This document shows, piece after piece, positions 36,865 to 48,984 of a stretch of 64,000 nucleotides of DNA. Both the position numbers and the translations under genes were made by a program. The first letter of the stretch is position 1; every line of letters starts with the position of its first letter. The notes beneath the pieces were generated by a model. That model worked only from the letters and a program-made list of their open reading frames with translations. It was not told the DNA's origin and ran no database searches. Source of the stretch: Marchantia polymorpha subsp. ruderalis (lineage: Eukaryota > Streptophyta > Marchantiopsida > Marchantiales > Marchantiaceae); contig AP031356.1 in assembly GCA_037833965.1 (NCBI GenBank), positions 20,296,501-20,360,500 of the forward strand, written 5' to 3'.

Positions 36865-37127
36865 TGAGATTAATTCTAGTTAAGAAGTAACCTCATGTGT
36901 AACTATTTAAAGCTCAGATTGGTCGCATATGTTGGATATATGTATACCTCATGCTTTTGCGTTGCACACATTGTTGTGCTTTCACCTTAGCAGTATTGTC
37001 TCTTGCATGTATTCCTCCGTGGACGTAGCCTTTAAGGATGAATCACGTTATACGCTGGTGTCTTTCGTGTTGATGGTTTGATTGTTAGCAAGAGCGTGTC
37101 ACTGAGTTTTTTTGTATCACGTTTATA
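36865..37127 (+). repeat. 5' LTR of the Copia fossil (263 bp)
   Basis: Starts TGAGATTAATTC and shares with the 3' LTR GTAACCTCATGTGTAACTAT, TTTCACCTTAGCAGTA, GTATTCCTC(C/T)GTGGACGTA and TGTTGATGGTTTG. The start forms a palindrome with the TAACCTCA block. Confidence 0.8.
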
Positions 37128-39784
37128 ATTGATATTAGACTAGATTTTGATTTGGCTTGTGAGTTTTTTCTCAGTGACAGGTTTTGTCGGTTTCGAATTT
37201 TTGACAGTGACGGTTTTTTGATAGAAGTCAGATTCTGTTGACATTCTTTGTTTTTGACAGTGAAATCTCTTTGAAGATTGCTAAACAGAGCTGTGGTTTT
37301 TTTTTCCAAGCTATGATTTATGATAGATCATTTTTGTCGGTGACTATTTTGTCAATGTGTGACATTGATAGTTTTTTTGAAGTTTGTGACAGTTTTTGAA
37401 AATGAAGCAAACTTTGAAAGCAACGAGCACCTGCAGATTCGCTCGTTCCTATTTTGTTTGCGGTTGAATTCTGTTGGAAGCGTAAGAAAGCAGCGAGAAA
37501 CCGACTTGCATGTTGGTCGCCACTTTGGACGAAGGGACGAGCATATGACGTCGAGCAATTTGACGATCGATTGACGAGAAGAGTCAAGGCGAGCTCCAAG
37601 TTATTGCGAGCGGCGCGCAACGACCCTTCCTTTCTCCCACAATCCATTTTGATTCTCCGAAAGATCTTCTCTTCTCTCAAAAGGCTTTTTAGGGTTTCCT
37701 TCGAGACTCGTCGTATGGGAGGAGTTGAGCGAGGTTACGAGATGAAGGGAGAGTAAAACAGCTTTTAGAGCTAGATCGATCGATGGTGTACACTCCGACC
37801 AAAGCAAAGAACTACAAGTTCATGATTGGTGCAGAGCTAGTAAAGTGAAATCGGCAGCAAACATGCAGTAGGACATCAATCACGGCAGGGAGAGAAAGTC
37901 GTGTGATCTTTTTCCCACCCTCCCGCGTAGATAGCGACCTACGATATCAAAAGTAGTTGAAGGTCAAACGCGGTTGGCCATGCCAAGCGCGTTTGATTGA
38001 CAGGGCAACGCAGTCAACGGAAGTTCGACAGTGACGATGACGGTGACAATGACAACCGATGGCAAATCAACAACACGAACAACGGTGACAATTGCAGATG
38101 ACTATGACAATTGGGAACGACGGTGACAGATCATTCCGTCATAAATATTTTTAGAAATATTTTTTTATAGAAGTTCAATCAAATTGGTTATCGTTGAAAA
38201 ACTCTCAATGAAAATAGTGCATCTGGACATTTTTCAGGAGCTAAAAAATGACTCAAAAAGAGTAAATTGACTCAAAAGCTGCTATTGTTTCTCCTTTTTG
38301 ACGTGCAGAGTTGGCAAGGCGACATGTTGGTGGCGCTTTTGGATATAACATAATATCTTTCAATGGCCAAGGTGATTATTTGCTTTAGAAAAAGCGTGTT
38401 AAAGTAAAGTTACAGACCATGTATCAATACTTGGAAAAAAAACCTCATAACATAAGTGAGAATGAATTAAATGCTTCCGAGGACCAAGCAGTTTGCACGG
38501 TGTTTGCATATGTTGACACTTTCATACTAAGGCAGGTTGATGAATACAGTGAAGTGTCACAGCTGTTTGATGCGCTTCAACAACAGTTCCATTAGAAGAA
38601 CATGTCAAATGTCATGAACACTTACATGCGATTGTTACGATTTAAAATGAATCTCGACACGAGAATATAAAACCATATTCATGTATTTGAAAATCTATTA
38701 GTTGATCTCCGGAATATAGGGGAGAAGCTTCTAGACAGAAAGAAGGCAGGCAATGCATCTTTTCAACTTATTCTCGTCTATCTATCAGATGCTATTTAAG
38801 ATTCTTCTTCATTGTCGGAACACGACTCTCACTTACAACGAGGTTGTAAATGCTCTTCTAACGGACGCGATAGAGCAAGAAATGTTTTACCCCTCCCTCC
38901 AATCCTTCATGAAACTTGTTATGATCCGAAATCAATCACAACGGAGGAATACAAACGATTCACGACGTAAGGAATTGAAGGGACAGAGATCAAGATTTCA
39001 TGAGGAAAAAATTTTTCTACTTTATGCCTCAGCCATTTGACAGGTTGAATAATATTTGTTGGAAATATGATAAGAAAAGCCACATCATGAAGTATTGTCT
39101 GATGGTAAGTACGCCTCCCTTTTGGTGGCGAACGTTGCGGAACATCTTGATATTGAGGAGAACAATTTGTACAAAAACGGCATATGATGCGAGAGGTATG
39201 CATTCTGCAATTCACCTGAAGTTGTTGATGATGTATGGATTTTGAACAATGGTTGTTCTTATCACATTAGTTAAATTAGAGAGTTCTTTTGTAATTTTTC
39301 TATATCAAACGGTTGAGTTCTTATGAGGACCGACCAACTCGGTAAAATTGAGGATGTTGGATCTATAAAAATCCGCATGTTTGATGGTGTTAACTGTACG
39401 TTGATCCATGTTATGTTTATATCTAACATGAGAAAGAACTTGATATTTCTTGGAGTGTTGGACTTACACGGCTTAGAGTGAAGTTCTATGGATGACGTGT
39501 TAGATGTTAGATCATATGATAAGAAGGTTATTCTTTGGAAATACAAGCACAATAATCTGTACTTGCTAGAGGTACATCACTATTTGTAGAGAAGTTAATT
39601 TTATCAAATCTTGCGTTGAGATGTCTCATATATGGCATTTCAGATTAGGCCTTATGAGTGATCGGTACATATATCTTCTTGATGAGAAAAAGCTTTTACC
39701 GTGTTCAGATAAAGTCAACTTAGCATTTTGTGAACATTGCATCATGAAAAAATAACATAAATGAGCTGGAAGACCGGATGTTAT

Positions 39785-40540
39785 ATCTATGAAATAGAAT
39801 TAGTAGTAGCCAAGGAGTTCATCATAGTTATCTTAGTTATAACTAAGTCTAGCTAGTTATAACTAAGTTTATCAAGTTATAACTATGTTTAGATATAATG
39901 TCTAAACTTGGCGGAATAACTAAAGAAGTTTTAGAAGATTAAAGTGAGCACTTCTATTTTGTCTTGTACAAAAATCTAGATTCCAAAATACAAAACTTTT
40001 AACTTCATGTTTAGTTTTGACTGATTTGACTAAGTAATAAGGATTTCATTGATTAGATTAAGTTTTATGTTGACTTAGTGGCAAGTGTAGTGTCTAGAAG
40101 TTGAAAAGTCACAAATGGCATGTCGTCACCTCAATCTAAAAATTAACAAACATCTAAAAGATTTAAGAGTTCAATGTCATGTTGCCACGTATTGATAACT
40201 AGTCAAACTTACTATAATTTATCTTTGTAAAAGTAAGTTAAATAAAAATTATCATTTGTTACTATAATATATTTTCAAGTAGTATATATAGAGAGAGGTA
40301 AAAAAGAGAATCTCAAGTAGGTCTCGGATATTCATGTGTATAGACTTGTTTCATATATGAAAGAGTGACGTTTTTTAGCATCTTGGAATGTCGATGTGTG
40401 GATGAATTTGAATGATGAATTGAGTAAATGTGTGAGAGTATATTTGAAACATGACCATGAAGGATAATCCTAATCTTTTAGAATCACAATGAGCTATCAA
40501 AGCCATCCGAGGTAAACTTGATTAAGAATCAGCCCGAAGT
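39785..40540 (-). repeat. Dispersed repeat, about 750 bp, inverted copy inside the Copia fossil
   Basis: Its reverse complement aligns with 43080-44230 (minus the solo LTR), sharing GTTTACCTC(A/G)GATGGCTTT, TTTCATATATGAAACAAGTC, AAATTATAGTAAGTTTGACT, GGAATCTAGATTTTTGTACA and TTAGTTATAACTAGCTAGAC. It ends near AATTCTATTTCA and starts near TGA(T/C)TCT. It interrupts the Copia element between the pre-integrase and integrase parts. It could be an LTR of another family or a non-autonomous element; matching target duplications were not found. Confidence 0.7.
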
Positions 40541-43079
40541 TGCTGAGCTTTTGACGGTGGAACTCATAGTTTAACGGAGATACTGGAGTATGTACATAGT
40601 GACGTGTGGGAACCTTCTCCTCTTGCCTCATTATTAGGAAAGCTGTAGTATGTCTATTTTATAGATTAACACTCTTGATATGTGTGAAAATATTTTCTTA
40701 TCCACAAGTCTGAGGTGTTTTCAACATTCAAAAGTTGGCGCATACAAGTTGAGACTCAGACTAGACACAAGATGAAATCTACAATCAGATAATGATGGCG
40801 AGTATACTTGTGATTAATAACATAATTATTGTACAAAATAGGGAATTATTTGTCATTTCACGACGGTTTATACTTCACAACAAAATGCTGTTTCTTAAAT
40901 ACTCAATCAAACAATGTTGGAAAAGATGCGGAGTATGTTGAGCAAATTAGGTTTCTAGGGGAAATTTTGGGCTGAAGTTTTCAACACAGCAATTTATTTA
41001 GAAAACCTCTTCCCTTTTATTGCAATCAATTTCTTAACACCGTTTGAACTGAAGCATAAACAGAAGATAAATTATAAATATTTGAGAATTTTTGGTTGTA
41101 CTGATTATCCCCTCAGACTTAAGTAGCACGGGACTAAATTAGATCCTATATCCAAGAAATGTCATTTTTTTAAATGCTAGTGGAGTGAAAGATTATGGGC
41201 TATGAGATCCAGTTGCCCGTAAGGTGGTTGTTACTAGGGATGTTTCTTTCAATGAGACTAACTTATTGAAAGAGCAGGAGAGTTTTGAGGCTTCCCGTAC
41301 TGACAAGGAGAAATCTTTACTCACGGATGTTGTTGGGGGGAAGTTGGATCTATTTATCACTAATGATATGTCATAAGAAGAAGCACCGATGCATGTGAAG
41401 CTAGTTTTTGAGGAACACAAACTAAACTAGCAAGTTATCGTTGAATCTATTGCAACAAAACCAAACGATAGAGATCAAATGGAAATGTCTACTATGAGAT
41501 CACAATGTTATAGTAGAGCACTTGAGAGATTTGATGTATGGATCAATTCATCCATTTTCAAATATTGTGACTTTGATTTTGAGTATGAGGATGATATGAC
41601 ATTGATCTTGACAGAAGATGAACCTTCTTCATACCGGAAAGCTTAAGCTTTGGTCAAAAAGGTAGAGTAGAATGCTGCTATGGAGCGAGAGATGTAATCA
41701 CCAATTGACAACAAGACTTTGGAGTTGGTTTTTCTTCCTAAAGATCAGATATTGATTGATTTCAAGTTGATGTACAAGCTAAAACATAATCCAGTAGGAG
41801 ATGAGGCAAGAATCTTCAAAGCCAAGTTGGTGGTTAGAGGTTTCACACACTAGAAGGGTGTGGATTACAACAAAGTTTTCTCGCCAGTAGCAAAGTATGC
41901 TACAATTTGTCTACTATGTGCACAGGCCGCAATATTTAGTTTTTTTATGTACTATATGAATGTTGTTACAACCTTTCTTTATGTATATTTAGATGAGGAG
42001 ATCTACATGAGACAACCGATTGGCTTTGAGGTCAAAGACTATGAGAGATTGGTTTGTATATTGCTGAAATCACTGTATGGACTGAAACAAACTCATAGGC
42101 AGTGGAATACGCAATTTGATGAGTTTACAAAGCGTGTATGATTCTTGTGTTTACATGAAGAAGGTAAATGATGAAACGTTAAATCTTATCATTTTAGAAC
42201 TATACGTCGACAACATACTCATCTTGGGAAAGAATCAATCCAATATCGAAGAATGCAAGAATCAACTAAAGTTTGCATTTAAGATGAAGGATATGAGGGA
42301 TTGAAGAGTATATTTATGTGGATTTTGAATCAAAAAAGCTATGGTTGAGTCAAGGCAAGTATGTTTGTCGTATACTTGACATTTTCAACATGGCTAATTC
42401 AAAAGGAGTATGGGACTACTCTACTAGCACATTTTGAACTCTCCCCAAGTCAATGTCCTACAGATGTTATGGAAAAGTAAGAATATCATGTGTTCCTTAT
42501 GAACAATTTGTAGGCATCCTCATGTATTTGATGGTGTGCATTAGGCATGATTGCTCTAACAATGGGTAAGGTGAGTAGGTGCATGTCAAATCCACGGAAA
42601 GTTCACTAGAAATTAGTCAAATGGATTCCGAGATATTTGAAGAAAACTATGGATTATGGCTTATTGTTTGCTAGGTTATTAGACAATGTCAAGTCATTGT
42701 TTGACTATGTTGATGCTCACTACGGACAAAATTTAGACAAAAGGAAATCTACAATTGAATATGTGTTTACACTTGACGGTGGAAGCATTAGTTGAAGATC
42801 TACCTTGTAGAAGTACGTAGCTCAATCAACAACAAAAGTTGAGTTTATGGCAGTAGCAGAAGCAGCAAAGGAAGTTATTTGGTTTGATAGGCTTATCATG
42901 GAGATGAAATTGACACATGCGTGGTCAATCTTCATTGTGATAGCCAGAATGCTTTACATTTGGCTGCAAACCAAATCATGGATAGTAGAGTGAAGCACAT
43001 TGACATCAGGTATCACTTTATTAGACAAGCAGTATCTAAGAAAACGATTGAGCTAGTCAAAATCTACAACCTCCGGATT

Positions 43080-44230
43080 GACTCTCACTTAAGTTTACCT
43101 CAGATGGCTTTGCGGTAGCTCATCATGGTTTTAGAAGACTAGGATTCCTCCTCATACTCATAGCTCAAACATCCTTTCACACAATTCCTCAATGTATCAC
43201 TCCAATTCACACACACATCGACACTCCAAGATATTGAAAATCGTTAATGTTTTCATATATGAAACAAGTCTCTACACATAAACTCTTCAAACTTGCTTTA
43301 GAATCTCTTTCCTACCTCTCTATATATACTAATTGAGAATATATCATAGTAATGTAACACTAGGGTTTAGAGAGAAGCTCACTCGAAGATAGAAACGTAA
43401 ACTCTGAAGATGATAGTCACCAACAATAGTTTTACTCTTCCTTATATAGATCTCTTCAACAAGTACAAGGAGATAAGATCTTATCCCCACCATCCATCCC
43501 ACTCCTAGTGAATCGATGACGTGGCGGATAACCCTAACAAGCACACGGATCGCTAACGTTATGCTCCCAACTAACACAATCAATCCTTAACTACAAGCAC
43601 ACGGATTGCTGACGTGGCATTGTCAACTAACACATCCACTCTGTACCTACCAAGTGCGCGGATCGCTGCCGTGGCAGCTATGACTAGTGCACACTAAAGT
43701 ATCTATATCAATATTTATAGTAACCTCTACTTTAGTTCTAACTAACTAAAGATGGTTACAAGTAACAAAGTTTAATTTTTATCTAACTTACGTTTACAAA
43801 GATAAATTATAGTAAGTTTGACTAGTTATCAATACGTGTCAACATGCCATTGGGCTCCAAAACCTTCTAGATGTTTATTAATTCCTAGATTGAGATGCCA
43901 ACATGTCATTTGTGTCTTTCCAACTTCTAGATACTCCACTTGCCACTAAGTCAACATAAGACTTAGTCTAATCAATGAAGTCCCCAGTACATAGTCAAAC
44001 CAATCAAAATTAAACATGAAGTCAAAAGTCTTTTCTTTTGGAATCTAGATTTTTGTACAAGACAAAATAGATGTGTTCACTCACATCTTCTGCAACTTCT
44101 CTAGTTATTTTGCCAAGTTTAAACATTATAACTAAACATAGTTATAATTTGATAAACTTAGTTATAACTAGCTAGACTTAGTCGTAACTAAAGTAACTAT
44201 GATTAACTCTTTGGCTACTTTTAATTCTAT
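43080..44230 (+). repeat. Dispersed repeat, second copy (+), split by a solo LTR
   Basis: Same family as 39785-40540 in the opposite orientation and the same family as the partial copy at 54582-54745. The insertion at 43353-43760 splits it; without that the copy is about 740 bp. It lies directly after the RNase H part of the Copia fossil. Confidence 0.7.
43353..43760. repeat. Solo LTR (408 bp) of the Gypsy family, with 5-bp target duplication
   Basis: Begins TGTAACACTAGGG, ends GATGGTTACA, and is flanked on both sides by AGTAA; the uninterrupted repeat copy at 39785-40540 has a single AGTAAC at this point. The sequence matches the 3' LTR at 10391-10806. A solo LTR of this kind usually arises by recombination between the two LTRs of a full element. 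Confidence 0.9.
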
Positions 44231-44417
44231 TTCACACATACAACATCTGTTCTTACATATCGACGTTAAACTCAATTTAGTTCATGCGTTGATCAGAGTT
44301 ATTCTTTTGGAGAGTTTCAGACGACATTGTGCTACTATGCAGGTTGTGCGTAGGGAGCACAATAGATTATTGCTAGCATAGTATCTTCAATCATCTATTT
44401 ACATATTTACTCTATCT

Positions 44418-44740
44418 TGTGATGGCTATGACTTAGTTCCAGTTAATTCTTGTTTAAAGCTAAGCTTTGTGTTAGGTTTACGTTTAGAACTTCCCGTAGA
44501 GTAATAATATAGGTTAGAGAGATAAATGAGATTGTTTAAATCAAGTTAAGAGAGATACATGTTTTTTTGTTATCTCTTTATATTATTACTTCATCATATT
44601 ATGGCTACTGCTTAGTTTTAGTTAACTCTTGTTTCAAGAGTAATCTTGAGTTAGTATACCATTTAGAACTTCCTGCAAAATAATAATATACGTGAGAGAG
44701 GTGAATGAGATTACTTAACATGAGTTAAGAGGGAGATTAT
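44418..44740 (+). repeat. Tandem duplication, period about 181 bp
   Basis: Units start at ATGGCTATGACTTAG (about 44420) and ATGGCTACTGCTTAG (about 44600); both go on through TTTAGAACTTCC and TAATAATATA to a GAGTTAAGAG-like block. The second unit runs into the start of the 3' LTR. Confidence 0.65.
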
Positions 44741-45047
44741 TGAGGTTAACTCCGGTTAAGGAGTAACCTCATGTGTAACTATTTATAGATGAGATTGATC
44801 GCCTGTGTTGAATATATATACACCTTGATGCTTCTACGCTGCACGCATTGTTATGTTTTCACCTTAGCAGTAAAGTCTCTCGCGTGCATTGTTATCTTTT
44901 CACCTTATCAATAAAGTCTCTCGCGTGTATTCCTCTGTGGACGTATCCCTTGAGGGTGAACCACGTTCTATGCTAATGTCTCTCGTGTTGATGGTTTGGT
45001 TGTTAGCATGAGCGTGTCACTAAGTTCTTTTTTGTTTTGCGTTTACA
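44741..45047 (+). repeat. 3' LTR of the Copia fossil (307 bp)
   Basis: Starts TGAGGTTAACTCCGG and ends GCGTTTACA. It is about 44 bp longer than the 5' LTR because a block around TTTCACCTTA and AAAGTCTCTCGCGTG is duplicated in tandem (about 44850-44935). Confidence 0.8.
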
Positions 45048-47580
45048 TAATTAAAATTCATACCATTTTGTATATCATGAGTTCATCTTGTATATTTATG
45101 CTCTTGATTTGATTTAAGATAGTAGAATTAATAAACAGATTATCCAAATGTATAACATAACGTTCTTTTTAACAAGAATAAAAATTAATGAATACACAAA
45201 AATGATATAAGATTCATAATTGACTTAAGATAAATTTTCCTAGAAAAATGTATATAAAATGCATTGACTGTTATTCAAAAACCGTGAGAGTGAATTTTGT
45301 CATATTACTTTGATAATCTACATAAATTTCAAATAATCAGGTGTCAATCAATAGCCAAAAATAAAATCCTACTTATTCAAAACAAGTAAACTGATTCAAA
45401 CTATATTCATGATGTTTCAAACTTGTAAAATACAGTAGTATTTATAAAACTTTGTTTGAATAATTTTATAATATGTGACAAAAATTTGAAATTTATGATG
45501 TGTTGAAAAATTTTACAATTTACATTGTTGTTTGTATTAAAGTCAAAGCTAATCATTTCAAGTGAAAGGTAAAAATAAAATATTTATAGTTAGAATTGCA
45601 AGAATTCAATTCCCATCATATGTTACGTTAAGTGTCAGGAGAAACAAGAAATTAGAAAATCCACTTAACATGTATGTATTTTTCCTTCCTCCCTTTGTGT
45701 TACTTGATCTTCTACATCAAAGAAATTCTCTTATGCATTTGCTTGAATGTAGTATTTAATATCAGCTCCATTAAAAACATTGCTACCACGGTTTGTTCAG
45801 TCTTGGATTCTTTCTCTTTGGACTGCATAATCTTCGGATTGGACCTAGCAAAGACAACTCTTTTATTGTACTTTGTTTTGGGATGAGCCGTCAAATTTAC
45901 TCAACAGTAGAGTTACTTTTAACTTCTGATGTTAAAATCTTTCTTCTAAACATGTAGTTATCATATTACAAATAACTTCATTCATTACTTCCAATCTCAA
46001 GGTCCATCTACTCGTCTCTAGACTGTATTTGGTGATGTGAAAGTGTCTATGCTAGTCCAACCTTGAAATTCAGACGATACTCTGATATCCAGATAGGAAT
46101 TTGTGTGATAACATCTTCTCTCTTTTATCATTTCCTTCTCAAAGTTTTCAACCAAACCATCCGCATGTAAAAGTGCATCTAGAAAAAGAAAACGTATTTT
46201 TCTCTCTATTCTCTAGAACAAATCATACTACTGTCCCCTATATATTGCAAACAAAGATATTAACTATTTAATTACCAAATTAATTGGTCACAAAGCTCGC
46301 TATTATGTAAAGTTTGTGCATACTTAAACAGCTAGGTAGGCTCGACAAAGAGGCCTTGATCAGAGGGGGAGAGAAAGGAGAAAGGTGCATCCATTCTTAA
46401 CTTGCTCTTGGTTCGTGTGTCAGGTTTAAGTTCAAAGAGATGTAAAGAGGATATTATGTCCCGCGTTGATACTTTAATCCTGTCAACTAGTGCGTGCCCC
46501 ACCTTAACTTCATTTTGTCCTAATCTATTTGCCCATCCCTTAATCATTCTCACATTTGAATAAACAATCTATAATATTACCGTAGCTCATATAGATAGCA
46601 AAACCGCCTAGGTCTATCTACCCTAGCATTAGCTTAGTACGGATTCATCTACTGCAGGGTAAGCGTAGTCTATTCCAGTCCCAAACCTGGCTTTATGAAG
46701 TCTGAAGTCATGTGTACAACTTTTCCAAATTAAGAATTATAAATTACTATTACTTTGATATCATTTATATTTTCATTTTTTTCACCTATTTGGTCTATTT
46801 GCACTCTAACATCGAGAAAGAATTATCTTTGACCTGCAAAGTAATATCGTGTTCGAGTCTTTTGAAGCATGTTTAGTTTATAATTGTTGTTTGTGATCAT
46901 TTTGTCATATTTTGGGTCAAAAACAGTGCTTTATCATAAATATAACAAGTAACTAATTATTCAAAAAGTATGATGCTGCATGTCTTAAATCACACAAATG
47001 ACTTAGTTTTTCATCTCAAAGTTTTTATTTTTATTTATTGGACATTATCTCCAAAATCATGAAAATATTCACAAAAATGTCTTGAATTTAAGAATTTCTA
47101 TTGTTAAGATTTCATATGTGAAGTGGATTTTTTTATGTATATCAATTTTTTTCAATTATTAGCAAATGCATTTTGAAATGTTCTATATATTCAGCATATT
47201 TTATATTACCAAGATGTTTATTTTATGCTTTTTGAAAGAATGCGGTATACAAGATGTTTAATACGCCATTGAATTCATATCCCCTCTAATTTTAGATAAC
47301 GTTGTAAAACTAAACAAATTTGCAATCAAATCATACATATATGAACACTAAATATGTTTACACTATTTCACTCTTAGGCCGTTTGAGAAATTTGAGAAAC
47401 TTGACGTGTAGTGCATTCTAATAACTTTTGAGTGGATTTTTGTACATGAATCTCCCATCATGATTTTCCATTTGATTGTTCATATTGTTGAAACTGTAAT
47501 ACAAATTTATTGTAGTTTCTAAAACTTATACTGTCTAGTTTTCTCCAATTTCACACTTGCACTTGTCTTTGTACCTTAAA

Positions 47581-47616
47581 ATGTGTAAAGTCTATTCGGA
47601 GAAAGACTTTACACAT
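47581..47616. repeat. Perfect hairpin, 13-bp arms
   Basis: ATGTGTAAAGTCT (47581-47593) pairs with AGACTTTACACAT (47604-47616) across a 10-nt loop. Confidence 0.85.
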
Positions 47617-47791
47617 TCAGACTGTGTGAATCAATTAGTATCAAACGGCAATATGAAGGCTTTGGATATCAAATTTACCACACTTCTTAAATAATGACTC
47701 AATTTATAAAAGCTTTGTACCTTAAATATATTATCATCCAAAGTTTATTGCATTCAACATCTATCGAAAAAAATTTCAGTAACAAAATACT

Positions 47792-47821
47792 AAAGATGAT
47801 TTAGTATCCTAAATCATCTTT
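47792..47821. repeat. Perfect hairpin, 12-bp arms, overlapping a second palindrome
   Basis: AAAGATGATTTA pairs with TAAATCATCTTT across GTATCC. A second inverted pair (TTAGTATCCTAAA and TTTAGGATACTAA) overlaps it and ends near 47830. Confidence 0.8.
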
Positions 47822-48984
47822 AGGATACTAAGCCCGTGACTGCAATTATATTTTTTCAATATTCTCAATATACATCAGGTCTAATTTCAACTTAACTCAA
47901 TTTTTCTTCATTGAAACAGGTCTAATTCGTAATATATTTTGTGGTAATTCAAAAATTTCACTTAATTACTACTATTTTCAAAACGTGCGCCTAGATTATC
48001 TTTTACAAATTTTTTATCTCATAGGAAAATCTCAAGTCATTGAAAATTTCTAAGTCTTCAAGTCATGAATAACTTATCCTCCTTAACGATTTAAATTTCC
48101 ACAATTTTGATATATATACTTTCACAAGTTGCCAAAAATACACAAAATCTAAACAAATCGGCCTAAAATTATCATCACTCCAAACTTCTTGACCAATTAG
48201 AATGAAAAGTGTCAATTTTAATCTCTAATATGTAAAATAATAAGAATTACTCATTTATATTTAAATTATATATAGTTATTTAATAAAAAATTAGATTTAA
48301 AACTTTTTTTAATCAAATTATATTTTACTGTACACGATCATCACTTTCGTGATATAAATTTTAAAAAATTTCATAAAATCAAATCATTGTATGACATTAC
48401 AATCATAAATTCATATAAATATAAATAATGTGTTCAAGTTTCAGCAAGATATCTTATTATTTTGGCTCATACGATGAAATAATAAATGTCAATCTATGGT
48501 TTTGATAAATTCAACGTTCAATCATTGCTGCTACTATCTAGTCTTTCACCTCTTTCTAAAACTAGATGTTTTTTAGTCGCTAAAATTTTGCTTTCATTGG
48601 AAATGGAAATAGTTTTCAACCAGCAATTCACGCGTCTCAGTTTCATCTCACTAACTGCGTCATTGCCCCAAGCAGAAAGATTGGGTCCACTTACTTATAA
48701 CTAATATAATAATGTCATTTTAGTCAGGGACGACTTTCGAGGCCTTGACTCTTCCACTCTTCGGGTAAACTTTTTGTGGACCTCTGAAACAATGATAATT
48801 GATGCTCCTTGTCTGCGCACAATCCCTTCCCAGGTCTCTCTCGGAGCTTTAGGGGGAAATTTCGCAATACAGTGATCGAAGGTTTCAGTGACTTGGAGTT
48901 CAGAATACAAGATGAGGAAGAATTGATAGTTGTCAAGATCTTTACAAAGGAATTTCTTCGTGTTCTAGCGAGCAACCAACAACG

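Larger units (their letters stand above)
36865..45047 (+). mobile_element. Ty1/Copia LTR retrotransposon fossil with nested insertions
   Basis: Flanked by LTRs at 36865-37127 and 44741-45047. A degenerate tRNA-Met-type primer site follows the 5' LTR (about 37129-37140). After a long leader, gag-like sequence lies at about 38300-39040, a CCHC zinc knuckle near 39050-39100, the pre-integrase domain at about 39620-39760, integrase at 40590-41110, reverse transcriptase at about 41690-42300 and RNase H at about 42590-43070, the standard Copia order. Two inverted copies of a roughly 750-bp repeat are inserted (39785-40540 and 43080-44230), the second split by a solo LTR. The element is broken, with more than ten interruptions, and its LTRs are visibly diverged, so it is old. 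Confidence 0.85.
45048..48720. other. Intergenic, mostly AT-rich
   Basis: No recognised gene. 45990-46720 is less AT-rich and includes a minus-strand open stretch (46553-46332, 73 aa) without a recognisable domain. Two perfect hairpins (47581 and 47792) are listed separately. Confidence 0.45.
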
